From the NCBI RefSeq assembly GCF_030540875.1, contig NZ_JAUOEM010000001.1:682001-746000 (forward strand): DNA of 64,000 nucleotides. Reading direction: 5' to 3'. A program made the translations under genes and the position numbers. Positions within the stretch are counted from its first letter, which is position 1. Each line of letters opens with the position of its first letter. Shown here piece by piece: positions 43,169-53,274 of this stretch. The DNA is from Flavivirga amylovorans. Lineage in GTDB: Bacteria > Bacteroidota > Bacteroidia > Flavobacteriales > Flavobacteriaceae. Below the pieces are notes generated by a model. The model did not search any database. It saw only the letters and a list, made by a program, of their open reading frames with translations, and had not been told where the DNA came from.

Positions 43169-46100
43169 CTAGTTATTTTCAATCCACTTTCTGGCATTAA
43201 CGAAAGCTTCCAGCCATGGGGACACCTCGTCTTTACGTCCATCAGGGTAATTTGCCCAATTCCATTGGAATGTAGAACGCTCTATATGTGGCATCGTTAC
43301 TAAGTGTCTTCCCGTTTTATCACTCATCATAGCCGTGTTAAAATCAGATCCATTTGGATTATGAGGATATCCTTCATAACCATATTTTGCAACAATATGA
43401 TATTTATCTTCTGTATATGGTAAATTGAACTTTCCTTCACCATGTGAAATCCAAACGCCTAAAGTGCTTCCAGCAAGTGTTGAAAGCATTACAGAATCGT
43501 TTTCTTGAATTTTGACTGATGTAAATGAACTTTCGTGCTTATGAGAATCGTTATAAGTCATTTTGCCATGAACGTCATGCTCTGGGTTTATAAGGTCTAA
43601 TTCCATCCAAAGCTGACACCCATTACAAATACCAACAGATAAAGTATCTTCCCTTGCAAAGAAATCTTTAATAACTTTATTTGCCTTTTCGTTGTATTTA
43701 ATAGCACCTGCCCAACCTTTAGCCGAACCTAAAACATCGGAGTTGCTAAAACCACCAACAGCACCTAAAAACTGAATATCTTCAAGAGTTTCACGACCAG
43801 AAATTAAATCGGTCATATGTACATCTTTTACATCAAAACCAGCTAAATACATGGCATTTGCCATTTCACGCTCCGAATTACTACCTTTTTCACGTAGTAT
43901 AGCCGCTTTTGGACGTCTTGTCTCCTCGAGCGCAGTCGAGAGGTTGTCAAGAGGTCTCGACTGCGCTCGACCTGACAACATATCTTCTAATTTTCCAGTA
44001 AACTGTTTTGGGAATGTGTATTGTAAAGGCTGATTTTTGTAATTATTGAATCTGTCTTCTGCTAAATTATTAGCAGTTTGCTTTTGATCTAATAAGAATG
44101 ATGTCTTATACCAAACATCTCTCATGTCAGCAATGTCAAAAGAGAAATGATCTTCGTTATTTTTGATATTTAAAGTTGCAGTGTTATTTACCGTTCCTAT
44201 ATTAAAAAACTCAATATTATTTTCAGACAAAATCGTTTCTATTGATGCATCACCTTGAAAAACAATTCCTGAATTTTCAGAGAATAAAACTTTTATAGAA
44301 TCTTCTTCATTCAAAACAGAGATATCAAAATCTGCGCCTAAATTAATATCGGCAAAACACATCTCTAACAACGTAGTAATTAATCCACCAGAAGCAACAT
44401 CGTGTCCAGCAGAAATTTTATCAGTTTTAATTAAATTTTGAATGGTATTAAAAGTATCTTTTACAAAAGTTGAGTTTTTTACATCTGGAGCTTCACTTCC
44501 AATGGTATTTAAAACTTGATTAAAAGAACTTCCTCCTAATTTAAAAGTATCTTGAGAGATATTAATATAATAGATGTTTTGACCATTTTGTTTTAAAACA
44601 GGTTCTACAACTTTAGAGATTTCATTACAATTTGCAGCCGCAGAAATAATAACGGTTCCAGGAGAAATAACATCTCCGTCTTTATATTTCTGTTTCATAG
44701 AAAGCGAATCTTTTCCAGTTGGAACATTGATTCCTAAATCAATTGAAAATTCTGAAATAGCTTTAACTGCATTATATAAACGAGCATCTTCACCTTCATT
44801 TTTACAAGGCCACATCCAGTTTGCAGAAAGAGAAACTGAAGCTAAGTTATCTTTTAAAGGTGCCCAAATTAGGTTCGTTAAAGCTTCGGTAATTGAATTT
44901 CTACTGCCTGCTTCTGGATGAATTAATCCAGAAATAGGTGAGTGACCAATAGAAGTAGCAATACCTTCTTTCCCGTTATAATCTAATGCCATAACGCCAA
45001 CATTATTTAACGGAATTTGTAAGGGGCCGACACATTGTTGTTTGGCTACTTTACCACCAACACATCTATCTACCTTATTCGTTAACCAATCTTTACAGGC
45101 TACAGCTTCTAATTGTAAAACTTGTTCTAAATAGATTTGTAAATTCTTGGTTTTATATCTTGAGTTTTTATAATTTCTTTTAACTGTTTTATCTGTTAAA
45201 ATAGTTTTAGGAGAACTTCCAAACATGTCTTCCATTGCTAAATCCATCGGTTTATTACCTTTGGTTTTAGATTGGAACGTAAAGCGATCGTCTCCTGTAA
45301 CATCACCAACAGTATATATTGGAGAGCGTTCACGATCGGCTATTTTATTTAATGTTTCTATATGTTCTTCGGCAATAACAAGTCCCATACGTTCTTGAGA
45401 TTCATTACCAATAATTTCTTTATCTGAAAGCGTTGGATCTCCAACGGGTAAAGCATCTAAATCTATTTTTCCACCTGTATCTTCAACAAGCTCAGATAGA
45501 CAATTTAAGTGACCACCAGCACCATGATCGTGAATAGATACAATAAAGTTCTCTTCACTTTCTACCATACCACGAACAGCATTAGCAGCACGTTTTTGCA
45601 TTTCCGGATTAGAACGTTGTACAGCGTTTAACTCGATACCCGAAGCAAACTCACCAGTATCAGCTGAAGATACCGCAGCACCACCCATACCAATGCGGTA
45701 ATTTTCACCACCAAGAATAACTATTTTATCACCAGTTTTTGGTGTATCTTTTAAAGCTTGATCTGCTTTGCCATAACCAATCCCGCCTGCTTGCATGATA
45801 ACTTTATCGAAACCAAGTTTTCTTGCAGCTGATTCACTAGAAGCAGCATTTTCTTCGTGTTCAAAAGTTAATACCGAACCACAGATTAGAGGTTGTCCAA
45901 ATTTATTACCAAAATCTGATGCTCCATTAGACGCTTTTATCAAAATATCCATTGGCGTTTGGTATAACCAATCTCTTGCTTCAAATTTTTCTTCCCAAGG
46001 TCTGTTTTCTTCTAAACGAGAATAAGACGTCATGTAAACCGCAGTTCCCGCTAAAGGAATAGAACCCTTGCCGCCAGCAAGTCTATCTCTAATTTCTCCA

Positions 46101-46897
46101 CCAGAACCCGTTGCTGCACCGTTAAAAGGCTCAACTGTAGTTGGAAAGTTATGTGTTTCTGCTTTAAGCGAAATAACAGATTCGAATGCTTCTGTAGTAT
46201 AATAATCGGGAATATCGGCACGTTTTGGTGCAAATTGCTCCACTTTCGGCCCTTTTACAAAAGCCACATTATCTTTATAAGCAGACACAATATCGTTAGG
46301 ATTAGCTTCTGATGTTTGCCTTATCATTTTAAAAAGCGATACAGGCTTTTCTTCTCCATCAATAACAAACGTTCCATTAAATATTTTGTGTCGACAGTGT
46401 TCTGAATTTACTTGCGAAAATCCAAAAACCTCAGAATCGGTTAATGGTCTGCCTATTTTTTTAGAAACACCTTCTAAATATTCAACTTCTTCATTACTTA
46501 ATGATAAGCCTTCTTGTTTATTGTAAGCTGAAATATCTTCAATGTCAAGAATTGTTTCTGGTTGAATATCAATCGTAAAGGAATTTTGATTTAATCCATT
46601 GAATTTCTCTGAAATCATTGGATCAAATGCTTTAAAGTCTTCAGAAACCCTTTCGAATTCTTCAATTCTAATGATGTCAGAAATCCCCATGTTCTGAGTG
46701 ATTTCTACAGCATTTGTACTCCAAGGTGTTATCATGGCTGCACGCGGACCAACAAAAAAAGCATCGAGTGATGCTTGTTCTATTTTTGGCTGGTTGCCAA
46801 ATAACCACGTTAATTTTGAAGTGGTTTCAGTTGATAATTCTTTTGTTGTTTGAACAGCAAATACTTTGCTGGTTACGTTTCCAAAGAAATGAATCAT
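43169..46897 (-). CDS. purL: phosphoribosylformylglycinamidine synthase, large single-chain form with in-frame repeat insertion
   Basis: A 1242-residue purine biosynthesis enzyme (FGAR + Gln + ATP to FGAM). It has the FGAM synthase domains with the ATP site and HNFPTTVEPFNGAATGSGGEIRD near residue 235, a second synthase half (VPTGKDSLSMKQKY), and a C-terminal glutamine amidotransferase with SVGICNGCQL nucleophile Cys and the HGEGKF plus PHIERS region. Between the synthase half and the amidotransferase, residues about 974-992 (LSGRAQSRPLDNLSTALEE) are encoded by a GC-rich palindrome foreign to the gene. The frame stays open, so the protein is presumably functional. Confidence 0.95.
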   Translation of the reverse strand: MIHFFGNVTSKVFAVQTTKELSTETTSKLTWLFGNQPKIEQASLDAFFVGPRAAMITPWSTNAVEITQNMGISDIIRIEEFERVSEDFKAFDPMISEKFNGLNQNSFTIDIQPETILDIEDISAYNKQEGLSLSNEEVEYLEGVSKKIGRPLTDSEVFGFSQVNSEHCRHKIFNGTFVIDGEEKPVSLFKMIRQTSEANPNDIVSAYKDNVAFVKGPKVEQFAPKRADIPDYYTTEAFESVISLKAETHNFPTTVEPFNGAATGSGGEIRDRLAGGKGSIPLAGTAVYMTSYSRLEENRPWEEKFEARDWLYQTPMDILIKASNGASDFGNKFGQPLICGSVLTFEHEENAASSESAARKLGFDKVIMQAGGIGYGKADQALKDTPKTGDKIVILGGENYRIGMGGAAVSSADTGEFASGIELNAVQRSNPEMQKRAANAVRGMVESEENFIVSIHDHGAGGHLNCLSELVEDTGGKIDLDALPVGDPTLSDKEIIGNESQERMGLVIAEEHIETLNKIADRERSPIYTVGDVTGDDRFTFQSKTKGNKPMDLAMEDMFGSSPKTILTDKTVKRNYKNSRYKTKNLQIYLEQVLQLEAVACKDWLTNKVDRCVGGKVAKQQCVGPLQIPLNNVGVMALDYNGKEGIATSIGHSPISGLIHPEAGSRNSITEALTNLIWAPLKDNLASVSLSANWMWPCKNEGEDARLYNAVKAISEFSIDLGINVPTGKDSLSMKQKYKDGDVISPGTVIISAAANCNEISKVVEPVLKQNGQNIYYINISQDTFKLGGSSFNQVLNTIGSEAPDVKNSTFVKDTFNTIQNLIKTDKISAGHDVASGGLITTLLEMCFADINLGADFDISVLNEEDSIKVLFSENSGIVFQGDASIETILSENNIEFFNIGTVNNTATLNIKNNEDHFSFDIADMRDVWYKTSFLLDQKQTANNLAEDRFNNYKNQPLQYTFPKQFTGKLEDMLSGRAQSRPLDNLSTALEETRRPKAAILREKGSNSEREMANAMYLAGFDVKDVHMTDLISGRETLEDIQFLGAVGGFSNSDVLGSAKGWAGAIKYNEKANKVIKDFFAREDTLSVGICNGCQLWMELDLINPEHDVHGKMTYNDSHKHESSFTSVKIQENDSVMLSTLAGSTLGVWISHGEGKFNLPYTEDKYHIVAKYGYEGYPHNPNGSDFNTAMMSDKTGRHLVTMPHIERSTFQWNWANYPDGRKDEVSPWLEAFVNARKWIENN
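43922..43978. repeat. GC-rich palindromic repeat inserted in frame in purL
   Basis: TCGAGCGCAGTCGAGA (43926-43941) and its exact complement (43955-43970) surround a 13-nt centre. TTGTCA in the centre also pairs with TGACAA at 43973-43978. The sequence is far richer in G+C than its surroundings and resembles the CTCGACTGCGCTCGA-type repeats that I know from intergenic regions of flavobacteria. The length preserves the purL frame. Confidence 0.85.
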
Positions 46898-46930
46898 TAT
46901 GTCTTGATTTGTGTGTGTTTAAAGAAAGTG

Positions 46931-46964
46931 CAAATTTACTTCTTTTTAGTCGAATTTCTTGCAA
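46931..46964 (-). promoter_or_regulatory. promoter of purL
   Basis: On the minus strand TTG (46964-46962), a 23-bp spacer and TAAATTTG (46938-46931) match the Bacteroidota promoter form, about 34 bp before the start codon. No purine-type riboswitch structure was recognised in the short leader. Confidence 0.7.
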
Positions 46965-47029
46965 AAATATGAAAGGGAAAACAAGAGTTATTCACGAGGT
47001 TTTAAACATAGGAAATTACCTTGTTTTTC

Positions 47030-47059
47030 AAGCAAAAAAATGCAAACCATTTGGTTTGC
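47030..47059 (-). terminator. terminator of the DUF6934-like two-gene operon
   Basis: GCAAACC (47042-47048) pairs with GGTTTGC (47053-47059) around a 4-nt loop, followed on the minus strand by ATTTTTTTGC. It lies about 36 nt after the small gene's stop. Confidence 0.7.
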
Positions 47060-47094
47060 TGTTATCTCAATATTTCATGTTGTAAGTAGCTGTT

Positions 47095-47265
47095 TTAAAT
47101 CGGGAGTGATTTAATATTGCTTAATGTCTTTTTAGCTAATTCTATTTTTTCTGGAAACAATTCTTTGCCTTTAATATCTTTGGCAATACTAGATAGCCTC
47201 TCTTTTGTCGTTTTTGACATAGAAAGTACTTTTGTAGCTTTTAGTATATGTTTTTTTTGTCCCAT
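47095..47265 (-). CDS. small basic protein (56 residues), partner of the DUF6934-like gene
   Basis: A complete 57-codon frame from ATG (47263-47265) to TAA (47095-47097): MGQKKHILKATKVLSMSKTT, then KERLSSIAKDIKGKELFPEK, then IELAKKTLSNIKSLPI. It is lysine-rich, probably helical, and has no signal peptide. It starts 26 nt after the DUF6934-like stop and is followed by a terminator, so the two genes form a small operon. I do not recognise the family. The tight pairing recalls toxin-antitoxin layouts, but nothing in the sequence proves that. Confidence 0.7.
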   Translation of the reverse strand: MGQKKHILKATKVLSMSKTTKERLSSIAKDIKGKELFPEKIELAKKTLSNIKSLPI

Positions 47266-47291
47266 TTTTCTAAATGTTATACAAATTTACT

Positions 47292-47834
47292 TCATTTTTT
47301 CTTAAAAACCAAAATGCCAATATATTCATTTTCAGATGTATATTGGGCTAGCGTCGCTTTTTTTTCGTTTTTCAACCCTAAAAAGACATACTCTTTACTT
47401 AATTCAACGAAATTTCTATCTAGGTAGTATCTGTAAGTTTTAATTCTTCTGTTAAAATTTTTACAGACATCATCACAGTGCTTTTTGCAATTGGTCTTGC
47501 AAAGTTCTTTGAATTTATGAGCACTATCGCTGCCTTGTACCCAAATTGCAGCATCTTCATTTTCTTTAAAGAATTGAGGAATCGTATTTAATACGGTACT
47601 AAATACTTTTCTCATGTCTCCATTATTACTATTTGAGTCATCAAAAATATTACCATTTTCTTCATTGTAATCTCCAAACCCTAAATTATAGATAACTTTT
47701 CCATTTCTTTTAGCCACTGGCGTATATTCAATCGCTTTAATGATTGATTTGTGCCCTTTACTTTCAAATAGATACTGGATTTTTCTTGTTCTTGACTTAA
47801 GAAGCTCGGTTTTATAGGCAGGTATGTTGTTCAA
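47292..47834 (-). CDS. DUF6934-like protein
   Basis: A 180-residue soluble protein resembling DUF6934: YLFESKGHKSIIKAIEYTPV near 27-46, YNLGFGDY, DDSNSNNGDMRKVFSTVLNTI and WVQGSDSAHKFKELC, then a helical part with RIKTYRYYL and a C-terminal YTSENEYIGILVFKKK. The family has no known function to me. Translation begins with TTG (47834-47832); the next in-frame Met is around residue 74, past the conserved core. A TACCTTTG -7 box lies 20 nt upstream. The gene leads a two-gene operon with the 56-residue ORF. Confidence 0.7.
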   Translation of the reverse strand: MNNIPAYKTELLKSRTRKIQYLFESKGHKSIIKAIEYTPVAKRNGKVIYNLGFGDYNEENGNIFDDSNSNNGDMRKVFSTVLNTIPQFFKENEDAAIWVQGSDSAHKFKELCKTNCKKHCDDVCKNFNRRIKTYRYYLDRNFVELSKEYVFLGLKNEKKATLAQYTSENEYIGILVFKKK

Positions 47835-48156
47835 TATCTGAGGCTTTTACATTCAAAGGTAATACTTTTCATATAATTTGTTGATTTGAGTATGTTGCTC
47901 AAAATTATACTATTTTAAGAGTCTATGTGGAAAAATGTTATTTTTTTGATTGATATCAATGATATAATTTCTGTTTTAAAACATTTTAAATGTATGATTA
48001 TCAATTTTTAATTTAATGAAAAAGACAAAGTAGTAAACGATAAAAGGTGAAGGTAAGTTCTTAAAAAAATAACCCCCAAAGCTAATGCTTTGGGGGCTCA
48101 TTTAATTGTCTTGCATTATATTAACCATCAACTATTGTGCAAGACATTAAATACTT
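47835..48156. other. 322-bp intergenic stretch with promoter and terminator
   Basis: No gene is seen. On the minus strand the TACCTTTG box at 47861-47854 is the probable promoter of the DUF6934-like gene. The hairpin at 48073-48096 is the terminator of the upstream TonB-receptor-like gene. The remainder is AT-rich. Confidence 0.65.
48064..48098 (-). terminator. terminator of the beta-barrel receptor gene
   Basis: CCCCCAAAGC (48073-48082) pairs with GCTTTGGGGG (48087-48096) around TAAT and is followed on the minus strand by TTATTTTTTTAA. Confidence 0.85.
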
Positions 48157-50637
48157 TTAAAGGAAACCTCCGCTTCCAGATTTAGTGTTTTTATCTCTTT
48201 GTTTTCTACTTAAAGCACGGTATTTACCACCTCCAAATCGGTATGATAATGCAATATTCCATGTGTTGCTTTCCCAATTAAAATCTCCAAATGAAGGGAA
48301 TGGTGTATCAGCTTCGAATTCAAATTGCATCGTATTAAAAATATCATTGTAGTTAAAGCTAAAAGTAGCTCGATTGTTTTCCAAGAAACTGTAGCGTAAA
48401 CCTGTGTTAACCATAAACATGGGTTTCCTGGTAAACTGAATGCCTTTTTCTTCTCCACGGTACATAGAAAACAAGGATACACTTAATTTTTTCGAAACCT
48501 TAAAATTATTAAACAGTCTAAGGTTCCATATAACATTAGTTACCTCGGTTTTTGTGCTTTCAATATCGGCTTCTGTAGCATTCTCTATATCGGTGGTATT
48601 TATAAACTCTGTTATACCATTTTGAGTTTGCGAATATAAATCAAAGCTTCCGTTTAGACTCCACCATTTTGCAGGACGATAATTAGAAGATAATTCAATA
48701 CCAAAGGCAGAAGTATTGTCAAAATTATCAAAAGATAAAATAGCATTAGCAGCAGGTATATTAGTTCTATCTATTCTTACAGATCTACTAATGTTGTCTT
48801 CAATAATTCTGTAAAAAACGCCAGCAGTTATACTACCATTTTTTAATTGTCTGGTATAATTTGTTTCTATAGAATTAGTGAATTGTGGTAATAGCTCTGG
48901 GTTTCCAAAAGAAGAAATACGTGGTGTGCTCCATTCTCTTATAGGGTTTATTTGTTGTAAACCTGGTCTGTCAACACGGCGACTAAAACTTAATTGATAC
49001 GAGTTTTTATCAGAAGCAGTATAGGTTAAAAAAGCAGATGGATATACTTGAAAATAATCATTTTTAAAAGGGATTAATTCTGTGGTATTGTTATTAAAAA
49101 TGCTTAAAGCATCTGCAGTCTCATCAACATGTTCAATACGTGCCCCAACTTGATAATTCCATTTTTCTAATTTTTTAGAAAACGTAAAGTATGCAGAATA
49201 AATATCTCTACGGTATTCAAAATCGGTACTAGGGGTTGGTATGATATCGCCTTCACTAGAAAACGTTTGGCCTGTCGACATATAATTGATGTCAGAATCA
49301 AATAAAAGTGCTTGTAAACCAGCTTCAATTTTTGTTTTTTCGTTTACAGGTTTAACGTAGTCTATATTAACTGTTGTTTGATTACGTTCTGTATCGACAT
49401 TATCAACATAGTTTGGTGGAAAGCTAAAATTGACAAAGTTGAAATTGGCAATTTCGTTCTGCTCAAAATCATTATAGTCTATTTCAATTTCTAATGTCTC
49501 ATCTTCATCATTAAATTTGTGTTTATATGCGAGGTTGTATTGTCCAGAATTATTGTCAGAGTTATTGTTAAACAACTGGCTTTGTGAAGTATTGCTAGGG
49601 AAATTTATTAAAGTATTACCAAAACCGCGGCCATCAAAGATATTTTGATTAGTGAATAATGAAAGGGTGTTTTTGTCATTCATATAAAAATCAACACCAA
49701 CTTTATATAAGTGTGATTTATTGTTGTTTCCAAATTTAAAATCCTGTCTTGAATTATCATCTAAACGCTCAATATTTCCGAAGTTATCAAAGTTGCCAAT
49801 ATTATTTCCATAGTTACCGTAAAAGTTGAATTTCCCATTTCGATAATTCATATCGATTGAACTGTTGAATTTTGCAAAAATTTCTTTTGTCAATCCAATA
49901 TTAAAATTGCCATTAAAACCTTGCTGCGTATTTTTATGCAATTTAATATTGATGATGCCGCTCATTCCTTCAGGATTGTATTTAGCAGAAGGATTTGTTA
50001 TTAATTCAATTTGTTTAATAGACGTTGATGGTATTTGTTTTAATAATTGAGCAATTGGAACGTTACTTAATTTACCATCAATCATAACGCGTACATTTTC
50101 ATTGCCTCGAAGACTAATATTCCCAGTTTGCTGGTCTACATTTACAGATGGAATATTATTCATAATATCACTTGCAGATGCACCAGCAGTTGTTAGGTCT
50201 TTGCCAATTGTAATTATTTTTCTGTCTACTTTTTGCTGAATAGTTGATACTTCTGCAACTACAGTTACAGCATCCAAACCTTCGGTTTCTTCTTCAAGCA
50301 AAATATTCCCCAGATTAATAATATAGTTTCCTTTGCCAAGAATAACTTCTTTGTTTACTGTTTTATAGCCAATATATTGTATACTGACTATGAGTTTTCC
50401 CTCTGCTACTTTTTCAATCTTAAAAGTACCATCATCTTGAGAAATACCTCCTGTTGAGATAGCTCCTTTCGCATTTTTAATTACGATGTTTACATAAGGT
50501 AAGGGTTGATTAAGTTTTGCGTCTAATACTTTTCCGAATATAGTACCCGTTTTATCGGCTTTTTTTTCGGGATCTGTTGCAGATGCATTTGTAGGTATTG
50601 AAAATAATAAAATGCATACTAAAAATAGTTTGTACAT
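48157..50637 (-). CDS. outer-membrane beta-barrel protein (TonB-receptor-like, carboxypeptidase-regulatory N-domain)
   Basis: An 826-residue outer-membrane protein. A signal peptide (MYKLFLVCILLFSIPTNASA) is followed by a carboxypeptidase-regulatory-like beta domain (about 30-115, IFGKVLDAKLNQPLPYVNIV). Next is a plug region (about 135-220, DIMNNIPSVNVDQQTGNISL, IELITNPSAKYNPEGMSGII), then a long barrel ending in a beta strand of the OMP_b-brl_3 type. The start is set at ATG 50637 because it gives a clean signal peptide; an in-frame ATG at 50670 would add 11 polar residues. The substrate is unknown; no SusD or TonB gene is adjacent. Confidence 0.85.
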   Translation of the reverse strand: MYKLFLVCILLFSIPTNASATDPEKKADKTGTIFGKVLDAKLNQPLPYVNIVIKNAKGAISTGGISQDDGTFKIEKVAEGKLIVSIQYIGYKTVNKEVILGKGNYIINLGNILLEEETEGLDAVTVVAEVSTIQQKVDRKIITIGKDLTTAGASASDIMNNIPSVNVDQQTGNISLRGNENVRVMIDGKLSNVPIAQLLKQIPSTSIKQIELITNPSAKYNPEGMSGIINIKLHKNTQQGFNGNFNIGLTKEIFAKFNSSIDMNYRNGKFNFYGNYGNNIGNFDNFGNIERLDDNSRQDFKFGNNNKSHLYKVGVDFYMNDKNTLSLFTNQNIFDGRGFGNTLINFPSNTSQSQLFNNNSDNNSGQYNLAYKHKFNDEDETLEIEIDYNDFEQNEIANFNFVNFSFPPNYVDNVDTERNQTTVNIDYVKPVNEKTKIEAGLQALLFDSDINYMSTGQTFSSEGDIIPTPSTDFEYRRDIYSAYFTFSKKLEKWNYQVGARIEHVDETADALSIFNNNTTELIPFKNDYFQVYPSAFLTYTASDKNSYQLSFSRRVDRPGLQQINPIREWSTPRISSFGNPELLPQFTNSIETNYTRQLKNGSITAGVFYRIIEDNISRSVRIDRTNIPAANAILSFDNFDNTSAFGIELSSNYRPAKWWSLNGSFDLYSQTQNGITEFINTTDIENATEADIESTKTEVTNVIWNLRLFNNFKVSKKLSVSLFSMYRGEEKGIQFTRKPMFMVNTGLRYSFLENNRATFSFNYNDIFNTMQFEFEADTPFPSFGDFNWESNTWNIALSYRFGGGKYRALSRKQRDKNTKSGSGGFL

Positions 50638-50737
50638 TGTCGATTCGATTTTTTTGATTGATGAGTTCATTAATAAATAGACGTCTTAGCATTATTTATG
50701 TTACTATAATTTTTTTGCCTTAACATTTTTTTAACAC

Positions 50738-51100
50738 ATGAAAAAGAAAACACTAGTGCTGGGTGCATCATTAAAACCAAATAGATATTCCAATTATGCT
50801 ATACAAAGATTGGTAGCAAATAAGTTTGAGACCGTCGCTTTTGGCTTGAAAAAAGGAGACATTTCGGGAATATTGATTGATACTGAGTTATTACCCTACA
50901 AAGATGTACATACGGTAACATTGTATCTAAATTCTAAGAGACAGAAAGATTACTACAACTATGTTGTATCGTTAAAACCAGAACGTGTTATTTTCAATCC
51001 AGGAACAGAAAATCCAGAATTTTATAAAATTTTAAAAGAAAATAATATTCTTTTTGAAGCAGCTTGTACGTTAGTTTTACTTTCTACGAATCAATATTAG
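50738..51100 (+). CDS. CoA-binding domain protein
   Basis: A 120-residue Rossmann-fold protein of the CoA-binding group (PF13380): [18 protein letters not shown] near the N-terminus, a middle [18 protein letters not shown] and [16 protein letters not shown], then ACTLVLL. Members bind CoA or similar nucleotides; the role is unknown. Its last 24 nt overlap the 3' end of the convergent symporter gene. Confidence 0.85.
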   Translation: MKKKTLVLGASLKPNRYSNYAIQRLVANKFETVAFGLKKGDISGILIDTELLPYKDVHTVTLYLNSKRQKDYYNYVVSLKPERVIFNPGTENPEFYKILKENNILFEAACTLVLLSTNQY

Positions 51101-52534
51101 TCCCAGAAATGTAATGAGTCCATTAATTATTAAAAGCTCGTAGCCAATAACATAACCTCCAATTTGTTCGGCTGGAATTTTCCCAATTAAATAAGAAAGT
51201 ATTACAGATATTAGTGTAACGATCCAAACGTATTTATCGGTCACTTTAAATTTGGTGAAAATTCCAAAAGCAAATAATCCAAGTAAAGGTCCGTAGGTAT
51301 AACCGGCAACTTTTAAAAGATTGTCAATAACATTACTATCTAAAATGTATTTAAAAGCGACAATAACAAAAATAAGTACAATACTCATTAAAACATGAAC
51401 TTGTTTTCGTAGCCCTTTTTGTTTAGACTCATCAATTTTTTCGATTCCTAAAAAGTCAACACAAAAAGAAGTTGTTAGTGATGTTAAAGCACTATCAGCA
51501 CTGCTATAAGCAGCCGCTATTAAACCTAATAAAAACACCACCGATAAAGAAACACTTAAACCTCCATTTAATGCTATTTCTGGGAAGAGTAAATCTGTTT
51601 TTAACTTGCCGTCTAGCATAGGAGTTGCAATATTAAATTTATCAGCATAAATAAAAAGGAGTGCTCCAAGCAGTAAGAAGATAAAATTGACAACAACTAG
51701 AACTAAGCTAAAGGAAACCATATTCTTTTGTGCATCCCTAAGGGTTTTGCAGGTTAGGTTTTTTTGCATCATATCTTGATCTAATCCTGTCATGCAAATG
51801 GCAATAAACATACCGCCTAGAAAGGATTTTACAAGATGATTTTTTGCTAAAAAAGATTCAGTAAAAAAAGTTTTATTGTATGTCGCTAATTCATCGGAAG
51901 CTAAAAATTCTGAAAAACTCCATCCCAATTTATCGGTAATTAATATAATAGCTATAATAACAGCAACAAGCATAAATAAGGTTTGTAAAGTATCTGTCCA
52001 GACAATCGTTTTAATACCTCCTTTATAAGTGTACAGCCATATTAATAAGATTGAAATTGTTACAGTACCCCAAAATGGAAAACCATAAGCATCAAAAACA
52101 AATTTTTGTAAAACAATGGCAACCAGATATAATCGAAAAGAAGCACCTAATACTCTTGATATAAAAAAGAAAAAAGCACCCGTTTTATAACTAACTATTC
52201 CAAAACGAGTTTCCAAATATTGATATATTGAAATGACATTAAGTTTATAATATATAGGAAGCAATATATAAGCTATGACAAAGTACCCAGCTAAATATCC
52301 AAAAACGACTTGCATGTAGCTAAATTGTGAGGCTTCAACCCAGCCTGGGACAGAAATAAATGTGACTCCAGAAAGTGATGCCCCTATCATTCCAAAAGCT
52401 ACAACAAACCAAGGAGATTGTCTTTTAGCTTTAAAGAAGTTTTCATTTGAATCCTCTTTACCAGTTATGTATGATATAAGAATAAGTACTCCAAAATAAG
52501 CTGCTATAAGTAGCATGATTTGTGTTGCAGACAT
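51077..52534 (-). CDS. sodium:solute symporter (SSS family)
   Basis: A 485-residue inner-membrane transporter with about 13 helices. SSS-family marks include [16 protein letters not shown] near residue 50, QYLETRFG near 105, [15 protein letters not shown] near 170, and [18 protein letters not shown] near 340. The substrate (sugar, amino acid or other) is not evident. It is monocistronic and overlaps the CoA-binding gene convergently by 24 bp. Confidence 0.9.
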   Translation of the reverse strand: MSATQIMLLIAAYFGVLILISYITGKEDSNENFFKAKRQSPWFVVAFGMIGASLSGVTFISVPGWVEASQFSYMQVVFGYLAGYFVIAYILLPIYYKLNVISIYQYLETRFGIVSYKTGAFFFFISRVLGASFRLYLVAIVLQKFVFDAYGFPFWGTVTISILLIWLYTYKGGIKTIVWTDTLQTLFMLVAVIIAIILITDKLGWSFSEFLASDELATYNKTFFTESFLAKNHLVKSFLGGMFIAICMTGLDQDMMQKNLTCKTLRDAQKNMVSFSLVLVVVNFIFLLLGALLFIYADKFNIATPMLDGKLKTDLLFPEIALNGGLSVSLSVVFLLGLIAAAYSSADSALTSLTTSFCVDFLGIEKIDESKQKGLRKQVHVLMSIVLIFVIVAFKYILDSNVIDNLLKVAGYTYGPLLGLFAFGIFTKFKVTDKYVWIVTLISVILSYLIGKIPAEQIGGYVIGYELLIINGLITFLGLILIRRK

Positions 52535-52656
52535 TGAATAAATTTTAAATGTTGAAATTACAAATATTAAATTTCAAATTCCAAATGAAGTATGTGAATT
52601 TAAAAGAGTTGATGAAAATTAGTGAATTTCGGGTCTAAATGTTAAATTCGCAGCAA

Positions 52657-53274
52657 ATGGAATTTTCATCTAGACTATTAGAGCGTGCAGTAAACGAAAT
52701 GTCTCAATTACCAGGAATTGGTAAGCGAACAGCGTTGCGTTTGGTATTACATATACTAAGGCAGCCAAAAGAGCAAACTGTGGCTCTATCGGAGGCCTTA
52801 CAAGCTATGCGTAATGAAGTTAAATTTTGTAGCTCATGCCATAATATAAGTGATCAGGATTTATGTGAACTATGTGCTAATCCAAATAGAGACAGTAGTA
52901 CTATTTGTATTGTCGAGGACATTAAGGATGTAATGGCTATAGAAAATACAAGTTCATTTAAAGGTACATACCATGTTTTAGGAGGTAAAATTTCACCTAT
53001 GGATGGTATTGGTCCACATGATTTGAATATAGAATCTTTAGTAAAAAAAGTTAAAGAAGGCACAATAAATGAACTTATATTTGCATTGAGCTCGACTATG
53101 GAAGGAGATACCACCAATTTTTATATTTATAAACAAATTCAAGAATACCAAATTTTCACATCTACCATAGCAAGAGGTATCTCTGTTGGTGATGAATTGG
53201 AATATGCAGATGAAATTACTTTAGGTAGAAGTATTGTAAATAGAATTCCATTTGAAACCTCTTTAAAGCACTAA
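52657..53274 (+). CDS. recR: recombination protein RecR
   Basis: A 205-residue DNA-repair protein of the RecFOR pathway. It has a helix-hairpin-helix ([20 protein letters not shown]), a zinc finger [16 protein letters not shown], and a Toprim domain with [13 protein letters not shown]. RecR loads RecA on gapped DNA with RecO. The start is placed at ATG 52657 ([12 protein letters not shown]), as homologues begin; an in-frame ATG at 52639 would add six residues. The stop is directly followed by the TTG start of the phosphoribosyltransferase gene. Confidence 0.94.
   Translation: MEFSSRLLERAVNEMSQLPGIGKRTALRLVLHILRQPKEQTVALSEALQAMRNEVKFCSSCHNISDQDLCELCANPNRDSSTICIVEDIKDVMAIENTSSFKGTYHVLGGKISPMDGIGPHDLNIESLVKKVKEGTINELIFALSSTMEGDTTNFYIYKQIQEYQIFTSTIARGISVGDELEYADEITLGRSIVNRIPFETSLKH

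Noticed and set aside
43851-44033. Plus-strand frame across the purL repeat
   Set aside because: It is opposite a long conserved coding region; the open frame arises from the palindrome.
47117-47305. Plus-strand 62-codon frame
   Set aside because: It is the shadow of the minus-strand 56-residue gene, which has a better composition, operon position and terminator.
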